Assembly (NCBI GenBank): GCA_016718525.1
Contig: JADKDD010000001.1
Span: 682,001-746,000 of the forward strand
DNA: 64,000 nt
From: Rhodocyclaceae bacterium
GTDB taxonomy: Bacteria > Pseudomonadota > Gammaproteobacteria > Burkholderiales > Rhodocyclaceae
Reading direction: 5' to 3'
How positions within the stretch are numbered: the stretch's first letter is position 1; each line of letters starts with the position of its first letter. Below are positions 42,077-51,433 of the stretch, piece by piece. The notes beneath the pieces were generated by a model, which ran no database searches, was not told the origin of the DNA, and saw only the letters and a list, made by a program, of their open reading frames with translations. The position numbers and the translations under genes were made by a program.

Positions 42077-45000
42077 ATGAACTTTGAGGTCTATGCCTAC
42101 TGGAATATCGAGGAACTTGCGGCCACGTTCAATGCTGTGGCGGCCCTCATGGGCAGCGGCGATTATCTTGGACTGCTTCGCACGCTGGCGCTTGTCGGCA
42201 TTCTTTCACTGGCGCTGGTGGTCCTGGCTGGCAAAGGACGGATGGAGGAATTCTGGAAGTGGGTGATCATGCTGGCCGTCTTCAACGGCATGCTGCTAGT
42301 GCCGAAGACGAACGTTATTGTTGTCGACAGGACTGGTTCAGCACCTTCCCAAGTCGTCGCCAACGTGCCCATTGGCCTCGCGGCTTTTGCACACTCCACC
42401 AGCAAGATCGGAGATTGGCTGACCGGTGCTTTTGAGACCGTCTTCGCACTGCCCAATGATTTGCAGTTTCGAACCAGTGGATCACTCTTCGGGCATCGCG
42501 TCTTGCAAGAACGTCTGGCCATAAAAAGTGGTCAGCCGATCCTGACCAGCAATTTCTATGAGTTTTACCGCGAGTGCATAACGCCCGAGTTAGCTTCGGG
42601 GTACATCCGCATGAATGACCTGATGAAGACCAACGACATCTGGGGTGCCTTGAATGGCTTGACCAATCCGTCGCGCCTCGTCTCGATTCGGGATACCACC
42701 GATCCAAGCCTCATTCAAACCGTGGGCTGCAATGACGGCTACACAGCGATCACCACGCAGTTGAATGCCGAGACGGCCATTCAACTGGGTCTTCTGGGTA
42801 ATCGCATGTACCCAGGAATGTCATCCGCCCTGGCTAATACCGCGATAGCGGGGTCTCTGGCGACCAGTACCAGCTACTTGCTGGGGCTATCCGCGAATGC
42901 GACCGATACGATCAAGCAGTCGATTGTCTCAAATGCTGTGATTGATGCCCAGTACACTATCCCTTCCCAGATCGGTGATGCGGCGAGTGCCGCAACTAAC
43001 CTGGCGCAAGCGCAGGCAGTTCGACAGACCAGCGACTCCTACAAGGCGATGGCCAAGCTTGCGGAAGGCACCATGCCGAAAGTGCGCAATGCTATTGAAC
43101 TGGTTCAGTACGCGGTATTCCCGATCATCCTGATCCTGACATTGATTGCCGGCCACCATGGGGGCACGGTCCTGAAAATGTATGCGGGTAGCTTGATCTG
43201 GATTCAGCTCTGGCCACCGCTCTACGCAATCATGAACTTCCTCATGAATGTTCAGGCTCAGAAGGCTCTGATAAGTGCCACCAATGGTGGCGGGATGTCG
43301 CTTGAAGCCTACGGTTATCTCAACAACTCGGTGGTCAGTGACCAAGCTATCGCGGGGATGCTGGTCCTGTCGATTCCTGCCATTGCCGCTGCTTTGATCA
43401 AGTGGGGTGATGCAGGCCTGCGATCGGTTGGATCGTCTTTTGCCCCACGGGACGCCGAAAAGGCGGCGGCGTCACTCGCTCAGGGCAACATGAACATGGG
43501 AAATGCTTCACTGGGTAATGTGCAGCAGGGAAATTACTCGGCACTGCAACACTCGACACAGCCATCCCTATCGACAGGGGCTGCCAAGATGGCCACGGCG
43601 GATACCGCTGGCTCGATCGAGCGAACGGGGGATGCAATGACCGTCAAGAGCGGCAACATGAGCATGACAGGATTCGACTCGAACCGCGATGGTCGCTTTA
43701 CGATCGACGAAGTAACGAATGTCTCCGCAGCAGGATCGTCGCTAATGGGTGCCATCGCACAATCCGGGCTAGGACGCTCAGCGTCGGATGTCCAATACTC
43801 AGGTGAGGGTACGCAAGCCTCTACGGGCAAAGCCAGCACATTGGGGGATTCGAAAACCGCGAAACTCACCCAGGATCAAAGTGCCGTGTTTCAACGACAA
43901 TTGTCGATGGCATTGAATTCGGAGATTGGCGGAGACGCCAGTGCTGGAGTGACTTCTGGTGCCGGCAACGCGGTTTCCACGGGACGAGACTTTTCAGCCA
44001 AAAAAGGCCTGACCAATCACGAAGGCGCATCTGTGGATTCCGTTCTGTCCGCAGGTGGCAGTGGTACTCAAAGCAAACCTGGAGAGGGACAGGCTTCAAA
44101 AGATCCGGGAAGAGCGGGGCAGCTGGCCATGGCACTTGCGGAAAAGGCCTCCGGTGTATCGGCACGTGTGGCGGGAGGCGTCAAAACCGGGCAGCGCTAT
44201 GACGAGTCTGCCGATCAAACGCTCAAGACAGCAACACAGGACGAGTTAAGGCAGGCCGCCGAGGTGGCCAAGCGTGGTCTGCTTCGTGTTGCGGGATCAA
44301 CCTCTGATCAAGGCGTAAAACAAGCAGCAGAACGTGCAGCCGCTTCCCTCGACAAGGCCAAATCCTTCGACAGTAAGGAGCTCGCCTCACTGACGGAGCA
44401 GCAAGAGGCAGGCAGTCGTAGCCAGGCGGGAAATGAGAACCGCTCCAATGTTTCTCTGGATGAATCCCTGATCATGGCGAAGTCTGGCTATGAAATGCTC
44501 TTTGGAAAGGGCTCTGAAGTCACGCCAGAGCGCCTGGCCGCGTTTCAGCGCGAGTGGAATTCGAATCAGGGCTTTCGCGAAGATGTTGCCTTGGAAACCA
44601 GGGACCGTCTTGCCAAGTCTCGTCTGGCTGCTGAAGGGGTTGAGCCTCCCAAATCCCAGGACACTGTTCGAGGCGAAGGCCAAACAGCGCTCGATGCACT
44701 GGACAGCAAAGGTAACGATGCGGTTGCATCACAGGGGCGGGCAAACAGCGGGCACGTAGAACATCAGCAATACCAGAAGCCGCGATCCATGCCGGACCTG
44801 TCACCAGCAGCGAAGACATACGCCGAATCGTTTAACGCAGCGTCTGACCAAGTTAAGCGGAAGGAATCGCAGGTGTCGCTTGAAAGTGGGATCACTGTCA
44901 TCGCGAATCAGTTGTATCAGGAGCGCCAACGAGGAACGGGAACCGTGCTCTTGAATGCCTACGGATTTGGTGCCGGGTCAGCCAGTGTCCAGGATTACGC

Positions 45001-45247
45001 CGGCAAGTTGAGAGAGGCTGCGCAAAAGGACCCTGAACTTGCCCAAGGTTTAGCAACTATAGGTAGCAATAATCGGGCGGGCGTACAACCCTCGAACGCA
45101 GACATGGCTTGGCTGGAAGGAAAGGCTAAACAGTCTGTACGCCAGGCGGAAGGAAGTGCTTCAGAGGGAGCGGGCTGGGTTGCCGATCAAGCAGGAAAAG
45201 GACTGGATCTATTCTCGCCGAATAGTTCGCAGTCCCCAACAAAGTGA
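42077..45247 (+). CDS. traG: TraG, mating-pair stabilisation and entry exclusion protein
   Basis: 1056 aa. N-terminal half with several membrane helices (LLRTLALVGILSLALVVLAG, FPIILILTLIAGHHGG) as in VirB6/TraG; C-terminal periplasmic part rich in Gln, Ser and Ala with helical repeats (SARVAGGVKTGQRYDESADQ). It stabilises mating pairs. Last gene of the main operon; it faces the convergent membrane gene at 45269. Confidence 0.92.
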   Translation: MNFEVYAYWNIEELAATFNAVAALMGSGDYLGLLRTLALVGILSLALVVLAGKGRMEEFWKWVIMLAVFNGMLLVPKTNVIVVDRTGSAPSQVVANVPIGLAAFAHSTSKIGDWLTGAFETVFALPNDLQFRTSGSLFGHRVLQERLAIKSGQPILTSNFYEFYRECITPELASGYIRMNDLMKTNDIWGALNGLTNPSRLVSIRDTTDPSLIQTVGCNDGYTAITTQLNAETAIQLGLLGNRMYPGMSSALANTAIAGSLATSTSYLLGLSANATDTIKQSIVSNAVIDAQYTIPSQIGDAASAATNLAQAQAVRQTSDSYKAMAKLAEGTMPKVRNAIELVQYAVFPIILILTLIAGHHGGTVLKMYAGSLIWIQLWPPLYAIMNFLMNVQAQKALISATNGGGMSLEAYGYLNNSVVSDQAIAGMLVLSIPAIAAALIKWGDAGLRSVGSSFAPRDAEKAAASLAQGNMNMGNASLGNVQQGNYSALQHSTQPSLSTGAAKMATADTAGSIERTGDAMTVKSGNMSMTGFDSNRDGRFTIDEVTNVSAAGSSLMGAIAQSGLGRSASDVQYSGEGTQASTGKASTLGDSKTAKLTQDQSAVFQRQLSMALNSEIGGDASAGVTSGAGNAVSTGRDFSAKKGLTNHEGASVDSVLSAGGSGTQSKPGEGQASKDPGRAGQLAMALAEKASGVSARVAGGVKTGQRYDESADQTLKTATQDELRQAAEVAKRGLLRVAGSTSDQGVKQAAERAAASLDKAKSFDSKELASLTEQQEAGSRSQAGNENRSNVSLDESLIMAKSGYEMLFGKGSEVTPERLAAFQREWNSNQGFREDVALETRDRLAKSRLAAEGVEPPKSQDTVRGEGQTALDALDSKGNDAVASQGRANSGHVEHQQYQKPRSMPDLSPAAKTYAESFNAASDQVKRKESQVSLESGITVIANQLYQERQRGTGTVLLNAYGFGAGSASVQDYAGKLREAAQKDPELAQGLATIGSNNRAGVQPSNADMAWLEGKAKQSVRQAEGSASEGAGWVADQAGKGLDLFSPNSSQSPTK

Positions 45248-45268
45248 TCGCGATGAGGCTCGATGAGA

Positions 45269-45697
45269 TCAATCGTCGTCGATGGGATCGTGAGCGATGC
45301 GAACACCACCTGCGTATATCCCAAACCCTTGGAAGCCTGGGCCTACACCCGAAAAGTTCATCGAGTTCGGATCCTGATCGTTCTGTGCGTCAGCGAAGCG
45401 TGATCCCCGCTTGGGTTCTGCTTCACCACGACGCAGCACAAAGCGAATAAATGCAGCCGCCAAGAATATCCATGAAAGCAGGGCGACCACAAGTATGGTC
45501 TTTTCGTTGCCGAACTTTCCGACCAAGCATGCGGCGACTATGGTTGTTCCAAGCAGCCCTAGGGACTCAACGATCCTCCCGCTGTGGAACAACCTCAATG
45601 CGGCAACCACCATCCGGTAGCTCAAATAGAGCAGCACGATTACCGGAACGGCAAACAGAACGGCAAACAGAACTGAACCCAACACAATTCGATCCAT
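45269..45697 (-). CDS. Hypothetical membrane protein, 142 aa
   Basis: Two hydrophobic stretches (VLFAVLFAVPVIVLLYLSYR and ILVVALLSWIFLAAAFI), then a polar C-terminus. Start is ATG 45697 with AGAGGG 5 bases upstream; the longer frame start adds eight residues and no SD. It ends 22 bases from the traG stop, convergent. Accessory membrane gene of unknown function; an exclusion factor is a guess from position. Confidence 0.55.
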   Translation of the reverse strand: MDRIVLGSVLFAVLFAVPVIVLLYLSYRMVVAALRLFHSGRIVESLGLLGTTIVAACLVGKFGNEKTILVVALLSWIFLAAAFIRFVLRRGEAEPKRGSRFADAQNDQDPNSMNFSGVGPGFQGFGIYAGGVRIAHDPIDDD

Positions 45698-45783
45698 GGA
45701 TCCCTCTAGATAGCTCAACATACCGATTCCATCATACGTGCAATGCGCGTATAGTAAAAGTATGTCAATCCCGCCAATTTAAG

Positions 45784-45987
45784 ATGGCAGCCACTGGTCA
45801 TCCCAATCCATCCGAAATCCGCGAAACCCGAAAGCTTCTGGGGATAACACAAGCGGAAGCGGCAAGGATGGTGCATTCGACCTGTCGTGTCTGGCAACAA
45901 TGAAAGGCAGGGGATCGAAAAATGCACCGAGCCTTCTGGGAATTGTTCCGAATAAAGTCTATGTTCAATGCGCGTAAGCAGCAGTAG
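45784..45987 (+). pseudogene. XRE-family regulator with a nonsense codon
   Basis: The frame codes for a helix-turn-helix (PSEIRETRKLLGITQAEAARMV, then HSTCRVWQQ) but meets TGA at 45901-45903 where a Trp is normally found. It continues AGDRKMHRAFWELFR to a stop at 45985. A single change TGG to TGA explains it. 67 codons, like small element-borne regulators. Only the 39-residue N-terminal piece would be made unless the TGA is read through. Confidence 0.65.
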
Positions 45988-46819
45988 TCTAATTACTGAA
46001 TCGCCTACGCTAAAGACAACGAATTGCAGGCGATGTCCTTGATGTTCATTGCATTACGCAAGGATTGATCGGCGGTAGTATCAATTTTTTCAAAACCTGA
46101 TCCTGGTGTATGCCTTCTACTGATTCCACTTGAAGGCGTGACAGCAATGTCCGATATTCGGCTACGAATTCTCGTGCTAAATTGCTGATGAAGGTCAAAC
46201 TGAGTCGAGCCTTGGTTAGTCGGCAGTCGCTGCACAGCTGAATTAGAACGTGCTCCGGCGAGGACACTGAATCTGAGCGTCGGCTTCCGGCAATGTTGAA
46301 CTGGAGCTTCAGACTGACTACTGTAGTAGCGCATTGCGAACTGGTCGCTCCAGACTGGTCGTTCAGATTCACGATTGAACGACGTCAAATCAGCGACGAT
46401 TTCGTCAATCTGAAAACCTATGATCGGCCACATTCGTCCAGTCGGGACCTTGCTCACATTGCGGTCATTCAACGTGGGTCTTGCTACAAACCGGCCATTG
46501 ACTTGAGTATGTAAATGCACACAGCTTAACGGTCGACCGTGCCATGCAATGGGGCTTATGACAGCGCCTACTGTTCCGACAAATGCCAAGAGCAAACTAC
46601 AGGCGGGAATATGGCTGTGATGAAAGACTCAGAGCAATTTATTCGGAAAAACGCGTGGTGATGCCAGCTCACTCGTCCATTCACCTACGTTCGTCTGCGT
46701 ACAGACTCGCCGGATACGCTGTCGCACACTGTGCCACTGATGTTCGCGGCACGAATAAGTGTTCGCCGCGCTAATCGGTAATCCGACTAATCCCGTTCCA
46801 ATTTCGAAAGGTATACAAA
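45988..46819. other. Intergenic, decayed sequence, no gene accepted
   Basis: About 830 bases. One minus-strand frame of 196 codons crosses it, but composition and lack of any motif argue against coding. No IS ends or terminators could be placed. It separates the transfer operon from the cargo genes. Confidence 0.45.
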
Positions 46820-47026
46820 ATGTCCACTGCTCATACGACAGCAAGCATCGCGCACAAAGAGGCTGCCAAGGATCACAAGGCATGTGCGGATCATCACTTG
46901 AAAGCCGCTGAATGTCACGATCAGCACAAAGACGGCGATGCAAAAGCAAGCTCAAAACATGCGATGTTATGTTGCGATACCGTAAGTAAGAAATCAGCAA
47001 CCGCATGCGCAGGATCTGCAGCGTAA
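46820..47026 (+). CDS. Small His/Ala/Lys/Cys-rich protein, 68 aa
   Basis: Composition is striking: repeated HKEAAKDHKACADHHLKAAE-like heptads with His every 3-4 residues and a CC pair, ending ACAGSAA. A helical metal-binding or stress protein is likely; similar short His-rich proteins occur on mobile elements. ATG is preceded by GAAAGG about 10 bases upstream. A hairpin terminator follows. Confidence 0.6.
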   Translation: MSTAHTTASIAHKEAAKDHKACADHHLKAAECHDQHKDGDAKASSKHAMLCCDTVSKKSATACAGSAA

Positions 47027-47042
47027 TTTGCCTTTGAATAGC

Positions 47043-47073
47043 AAGCCCATTTGCACATGTTGCAAGTGGGTTT
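47043..47073 (+). terminator. Stem-loop terminator after the His-rich gene
   Basis: A 13-bp stem (AAGCCCATTTGCA with TGCAAGTGGGTTT, two G-T pairs) around a 5-base loop, 17 bases past the stop of the small gene. The T-run after it is short. Confidence 0.6.
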
Positions 47074-47245
47074 GTTCATGTACTGGCCCGTTAATGATCG
47101 TCTTCAACGCGCTGGGCACCTTATTTGAGATCTGAATCATCGTCAAACTCAAATCAATCACTCCCCAAGGATCGTCAAGACCTAGTCAGAGTAATCGAAC
47201 ACGAATTTTGCTGATTTGGTTCGCAATTGCAAGTGCTGATGTTGC

Positions 47246-49267
47246 GTGAAATTGCCTATGCTACCTTTGTTATCAAAACAGGAAAGCACCCTAGTTACAG
47301 TCCTAGCCAACCCTGTGCTTATGGTTAAAAACGTGAAATCGAGAAAGCGCGGTGTCGCTGCGGAGTCAATTGTCGCGGCTCACCCAGCGGACAAGCATGC
47401 TGCCGAGGCGTGGGATGAAGGGGAGTGCAAACGCATACTTGGTCAGCTTTGGAATCTGCGCGGGAAAATGTTGGCTTACGAAGCATCCCTCGCACCATAC
47501 CTTGGAAATGCTAGCCTGAGCTATAAAGCGAGTGCACGCAACTTCGCCCACTATTTGAGCTTGCGGCAAAGCGATATGCGCTCATTGCAAGAATGGCTGG
47601 CGCGAAATGGACTTTCTTCTCTCGGGCATTCGGAAGCCCACGTTCTCGCAAACCTTGATAAGGTCCTTGGCATATTGCACCGTTTGACCTCTCAGCCGTG
47701 GCAAACCCATTCTGGCGACGAACCCGTAGGCATACACAGTAGTGGAACATTGCTGGAAAAACACACCGCTGATCTCCTTGGCGTGGCGCCAAAGGAAAGG
47801 GCGGTGCGAATTATGGTTACGCTTCCTTCCGAAGCAGCGCGAGATTATGGGTTCATCAGGCGGCTTGTTAAGTCCGGTATGGATATCGCGCGCATTAATT
47901 GCGCTCACGATGGTTCCAGTGAGTGGAAGGCCATGGGCGACAATGTGCGCCGTGCGGCGCTCGCAGAAAGGCGGCCCGTGCGCATACTTATGGATCTCGG
48001 TGGACCAAAGCTACGCACCGGTCCGTTAGGCTTGGGCAGGTCTGTGTTAAAACTAAAACCCCTGAGGGATGAGTTTGGAAAAATGCTGGTTCCTGCTCGA
48101 CTCGGATTGCGTGTTGCTGGATCCACGCAGCCGGTGGCGAATGCTCACCTACATGCAGGCGCAGATGCAAAATGGTTGGCACAATTGCGAGAGGGCGATG
48201 TGTTGGAATGTGCTGATGCCAGAGACGCAAATCGCAGCCTAGTTGTAGTGCAACAGGACAGCAGTGGCGTTATCGTTGAATGCGATAAAACGACGTATCT
48301 TTTGCCAGAAACGCCTCTCAAGCGCCGCCGTAAGGGGTCCGGACCACGAACTGGTGTTCTCACCGATCTGCCTTGCAGGGAGAGGGAGCTGCACCTAAAG
48401 CGTGGCGGGACTTTGCGCCTTACCCGAAAATTGATGGAAACTTCGCTACCACTGCGACAGGGAACTCAAGGCCACGAAGCGGCGATCATTACGTGCACCT
48501 TGCCAGCTATTTTTGATCAGGTCTGTGTTGGTGAACGAATCTGGTTTGATGATGGGCGAATAGGTGGGGTGATCCGCCGAGTTGAATCTGATTGGCTAGA
48601 AGTGGAGATCACTCACGCCCGTGACGACGGCGAATCTTTGGGCGGTGACAAGGGCATTAACTTGCCGGACAGTCAGCTCGATTTGCCTGCCTTGACGGAA
48701 AAGGATATTCAGGATTTGCTTGTGGTTGCCAAGGAGGCAGACATGGTTGGTCTGTCATTCGTACAAAACGAAAAGGATATTGCGACATTGCGAGCCTGCC
48801 TGAAAGACTTGGGATCGCCAAAGCTTGGCATCGTTCTCAAGATAGAGACGCGCCGCGCTTTCGAAAATCTTCCAGAGTTAATTTTCTCGGCTATGGCTAA
48901 CGAGGTGGCAGGGGTAATGATCGCACGTGGTGATCTGGCTGTGGAATGCGGTTACGAACGGTTAGCGGAGGTTCAAGAGGAAATCCTGTGGGCAGCAGAG
49001 GCCGCGCATATGCCTGTCATCTGGGCAACTCAGGTGCTGGAGACCCTGGCTAAGACTGGATTGCCCTCGCGAGCGGAAATTACAGATGCAGCAATGGGGC
49101 AACGTGCTGAATGCGTGATGCTAAATAAAGGAGCGCACATCCTGGAGGCCATTCGAACCCTGAATGATATTTTGGGACGAATGCAAACACACCAAACGAA
49201 AAAACGACCCCTGCTTCGAGCGCTTCGCGCATGGACTTTGTCTGGGGACGTGGGGAACGTCGGTTAA
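47246..49267 (+). CDS. pyk: Divergent pyruvate kinase with long N-terminal extension
   Basis: 673 aa. The last ~480 residues match pyruvate kinase: MDIARINCAHDGS, ILMDLGGPKLRTGPL, LVVAKEADMVGLSFVQNEKD, KIETRRAFENL, VMIARGDLAVECG and IWATQVLETLAKTGLPSRAEI. The C-terminal allosteric domain is missing and the metal/phosphate loop after ATQVLE differs from the usual ETA block. The first ~180 residues are a helical extension not seen in housekeeping enzymes. The start may be GTG 47246 or ATG 47321; no good SD. Cargo, possibly carbon or energy related; activity not certain. Confidence 0.8.
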   Translation: MKLPMLPLLSKQESTLVTVLANPVLMVKNVKSRKRGVAAESIVAAHPADKHAAEAWDEGECKRILGQLWNLRGKMLAYEASLAPYLGNASLSYKASARNFAHYLSLRQSDMRSLQEWLARNGLSSLGHSEAHVLANLDKVLGILHRLTSQPWQTHSGDEPVGIHSSGTLLEKHTADLLGVAPKERAVRIMVTLPSEAARDYGFIRRLVKSGMDIARINCAHDGSSEWKAMGDNVRRAALAERRPVRILMDLGGPKLRTGPLGLGRSVLKLKPLRDEFGKMLVPARLGLRVAGSTQPVANAHLHAGADAKWLAQLREGDVLECADARDANRSLVVVQQDSSGVIVECDKTTYLLPETPLKRRRKGSGPRTGVLTDLPCRERELHLKRGGTLRLTRKLMETSLPLRQGTQGHEAAIITCTLPAIFDQVCVGERIWFDDGRIGGVIRRVESDWLEVEITHARDDGESLGGDKGINLPDSQLDLPALTEKDIQDLLVVAKEADMVGLSFVQNEKDIATLRACLKDLGSPKLGIVLKIETRRAFENLPELIFSAMANEVAGVMIARGDLAVECGYERLAEVQEEILWAAEAAHMPVIWATQVLETLAKTGLPSRAEITDAAMGQRAECVMLNKGAHILEAIRTLNDILGRMQTHQTKKRPLLRALRAWTLSGDVGNVG

Positions 49268-49486
49268 TCCACAGATTCGTTCCTCTCAACATTTCCCAGC
49301 ACTAGGACTTATGTGTTGACGCTGACGCAAATTTGACCCAGACGCTGATTTTAAGCGCCCTACCATCGACCTTAGAAATTCATTTATGGACAATACCTTA
49401 TCCACTTTGTGTATGGGTCGGCGAATTCCGGCACACTGAGTCAATTCGGTATCAGCACCAACAGTAAGAGGTCCTCAGAGTCCTGA
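49268..49486. other. Intergenic with possible IS21-type end remnant
   Basis: At 49312-49355 the repeated GACGC-CAAATTTGACCCAG-like text resembles the terminal repeats of IS21-family elements. No transposase remains in the window. Otherwise no feature seen. Confidence 0.25.
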
Positions 49487-49921
49487 TTAAGCGCGCTTGC
49501 GCTGCAGTTTCCCAACCAGAGCTTCAAGGTCAGCTACTCGTTTCGCTTCATGAACGCGAGAAAAAATCTCTTCTAGGACGGCAGATCGCTTCTCGTCCTG
49601 GAGACCATTAAGCAGGCCCTCTATCGCTTTTAGACGGCTCACCAATTCCACTTCAGCTTCCGTTTTGGCCTGGTCATCATCGCTGCTCGTCGGTGCACGC
49701 ATGTCGCCCTTACCGGTCAGCAACCAGTGAAGATCGACACCCGTACTGGCAATCGCCAACAGAGATTCGCTGCTGGGTACGCTATGGCGATTCTCGTACT
49801 TCCGAATCGCACTGAGGTGCACTCCCGTGGCGTTGGCGAACCGCTCCTGCGTCATTTTCATAACCCTCTTGCGCCAGAGCTTCAGTCGATGAGCGATATC
49901 GTCTTCAGATGTTGACTTCAA
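49487..49921 (-). CDS. XRE-family repressor, TTG start, divergent from flhDC
   Basis: 144 aa; helix-turn-helix with ERFANATGVHLSAIRKYENRHSVP, then a Leu-zipper-like C-terminus (LEALVGKLQRKRA). TTG at 49921 with AAAGGA 8 bases upstream. It shares a control region with flhDC, whose promoter contains an inverted repeat (49935-49963). By position it resembles the repressor that keeps SXT-type transfer off, though it lacks the cI-like autocleavage domain. Confidence 0.8.
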   Translation of the reverse strand: MKSTSEDDIAHRLKLWRKRVMKMTQERFANATGVHLSAIRKYENRHSVPSSESLLAIASTGVDLHWLLTGKGDMRAPTSSDDDQAKTEAEVELVSRLKAIEGLLNGLQDEKRSAVLEEIFSRVHEAKRVADLEALVGKLQRKRA

Positions 49922-49934
49922 AAGAATCCTTTCA

Positions 49935-49978
49935 CGGTTTCTTTTATAATTGACAAAAAACCGAACGATGTATATTGT
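49935..49978 (+). promoter_or_regulatory. flhDC promoter with overlapping repressor operator
   Basis: -35 TTGACA at 49950-49955, 17-base spacer, -10 TATTGT at 49973-49978. CGGTTT (49935-49940) and AAACCG (49958-49963) are an inverted pair spanning the -35, a probable operator for the divergent XRE protein. Confidence 0.65.
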
Positions 49979-50016
49979 TTGCTATGTGAATAACAGGTCA
50001 ATTTTGGAAAAGCGAC

Positions 50017-50322
50017 ATGAATGATATCATTTCGATTAACCGGCAGTTTCTCACAATGGCGAGAGAAGCGTCAAAAACAAGATCCGGAGAGGTCTTAACT
50101 GGCCTTTCGCGTGGGGTCCTGGATCGCTTGGCGCAGATGAATCTGGATGAGATTGAGGCGATGGCGCGCGACATTGGCATTAGCGTCATTAGCCTGCGCC
50201 TGAACGAGGCAGAAATCGATCGACTCCTGGCCCTCCAGGGCCTGCAAAAGGCCGCTTATACGATGGCAATCGCGGCCGGTGTGAAATCCTCAAGCCACGC
50301 TAGAGCCTTTTCTGAAGCCTAA
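50017..50322 (+). CDS. flhD: FlhD-like transcription activator subunit
   Basis: 101 aa, FlhD length. Matching blocks: ISINRQFLTMAREA and LDRLAQMNLDEIEAMARDIGISVISLRL. GGAA lies about 8 bases before the ATG. In SXT and IncC elements, FlhDC homologues (SetCD, AcaCD) are the master activators of transfer. Partner of the FlhC gene 12 bases downstream. Confidence 0.85.
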   Translation: MNDIISINRQFLTMAREASKTRSGEVLTGLSRGVLDRLAQMNLDEIEAMARDIGISVISLRLNEAEIDRLLALQGLQKAAYTMAIAAGVKSSSHARAFSEA

Positions 50323-50334
50323 ATACCCGGGGGT

Positions 50335-50817
50335 TTGGTCTTGGTCGCGCTTACCGATCTGGAGAATTTGCAGCATGCTCATGAACTTATTCGCGTTGGT
50401 TTGAGGTTGTCGATCATCCGGGGTATGACCCGGATCGGTACCCGAACGCTGCGTCAGTGGTGGAAAGAGGTTCATGGCGTCAGTCCGGCAAACGGAAAAT
50501 TGCCCGAGACCGTTCTCTCGTATATCAAGGACCGGGACTCAGCCGCAAGGCTCTCTGCCTTCGCGGCCCTGCACCGGCGCCTTTTTTCCGGGGAACTCAC
50601 AACGACCAGTCTAATGGCGACCTGGCGCGAATATCAGGGAATTTGCGGCCCCCTGGATATCAATGCGGCGTACTTCGCAGCACGTGACGTTCGAGTAAGT
50701 ATCGTCATGCTCGTTCCTTGCCGAGAATGCAATGCGACCTTTATCTACGATGCCGGTAGCAAGCACACGGATCATTGTCCGTTCTGTGAAACCAAGGTGA
50801 TTGCTGATGACGGTTAG
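50335..50817 (+). CDS. flhC: FlhC-like transcription activator subunit, TTG start
   Basis: 160 aa; the zinc site is C-x2-C (CRECNATFIYD) and C-x2-C (HCPFCE). LRQWWKEVHGVSPANGKLPET and YAA-type blocks match FlhC. Initiation is a TTG at 50335 or 50341; a GGGGG stands upstream of both. With FlhD it probably binds the six dyads described in this window. Confidence 0.83.
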   Translation: MVLVALTDLENLQHAHELIRVGLRLSIIRGMTRIGTRTLRQWWKEVHGVSPANGKLPETVLSYIKDRDSAARLSAFAALHRRLFSGELTTTSLMATWREYQGICGPLDINAAYFAARDVRVSIVMLVPCRECNATFIYDAGSKHTDHCPFCETKVIADDG

Positions 50818-50846
50818 CACCGACGTCAAGATTCGAAATACTTTCG

Positions 50847-50904
50847 AAATGCGCCCGATGGGTGCGCTTTACCCGCTCGAATCCGTGAGCCAGATCGATA
50901 GCAT
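50847..50904 (+). promoter_or_regulatory. Activator box and promoter of traF(S26)-traI (box d)
   Basis: AAATGCGC-N9-GCGCTTTA at 50847-50871, 27 bases, then TAGCAT at 50899-50904. The predicted start coincides with the ATG at 50911 and there is no Shine-Dalgarno, so a leaderless mRNA is likely. This is one of the two clearest copies. Confidence 0.75.
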
Positions 50905-50910
50905 CAATGG

Positions 50911-51408
50911 ATGCTCATTCGTATCTATCGGAATCTTTCCAACTATGCGCCTGCTTACCTTTGGCTCCTGACGCTCTGGGTGCTGCTAGGCCGGTATGTC
51001 GTCATATCGATCAACGTTTCTGACTCGCTTCCTGGCAGGGTCTATCTGATCCAGAAGGGCGTCATGCCGGAACTGGACGATTTCGCGGCCTTCCATTACC
51101 AAGGAGGTGGTCCGTATGCGGCAGGCTCCAGGTTTCTCAAAATCGTCAAGGGCGTGCCCGGAGCGACCGTCAGTGCGGTCGAATCTGAATCAGGTTTTCT
51201 CGACTTCTTTGTCAATGATTCCTTTGTTGGGCGTGCAAAGCCAAAAACGAGAACTGGCAGCCCACTGACTCCTGGACCTACGGGAACAATTCCCCCACAG
51301 CATTACTACATGGCGGCACCCAATCCCGATAGCCTGGATTCTCGATACGCACTCGTCGGATGGGTCGATGAAGGGCAAGTCATAGGACGAGCCATTGAAG
51401 TCTTCTGA
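50911..51408 (+). CDS. TraF/TrhF-type signal peptidase (S26) of the transfer system
   Basis: 165 aa; one N-terminal membrane helix (APAYLWLLTLWVLLGRYVV), catalytic Ser in NVSDSLPGRVY and Lys in FLKIVKGVPG. It probably matures the pilin. Its ATG lies at the predicted transcript 5' end. traI follows after 25 bases, the order seen in MOBH elements. Confidence 0.82.
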   Translation: MLIRIYRNLSNYAPAYLWLLTLWVLLGRYVVISINVSDSLPGRVYLIQKGVMPELDDFAAFHYQGGGPYAAGSRFLKIVKGVPGATVSAVESESGFLDFFVNDSFVGRAKPKTRTGSPLTPGPTGTIPPQHYYMAAPNPDSLDSRYALVGWVDEGQVIGRAIEVF

Positions 51409-51433
51409 TACGCGCTAAGAGAGTCATCCCCTG

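Noticed and set aside
46005..46595. 196-codon minus-strand frame
   Set aside because: No recognisable motif, biased composition and no SD; probably decayed DNA.
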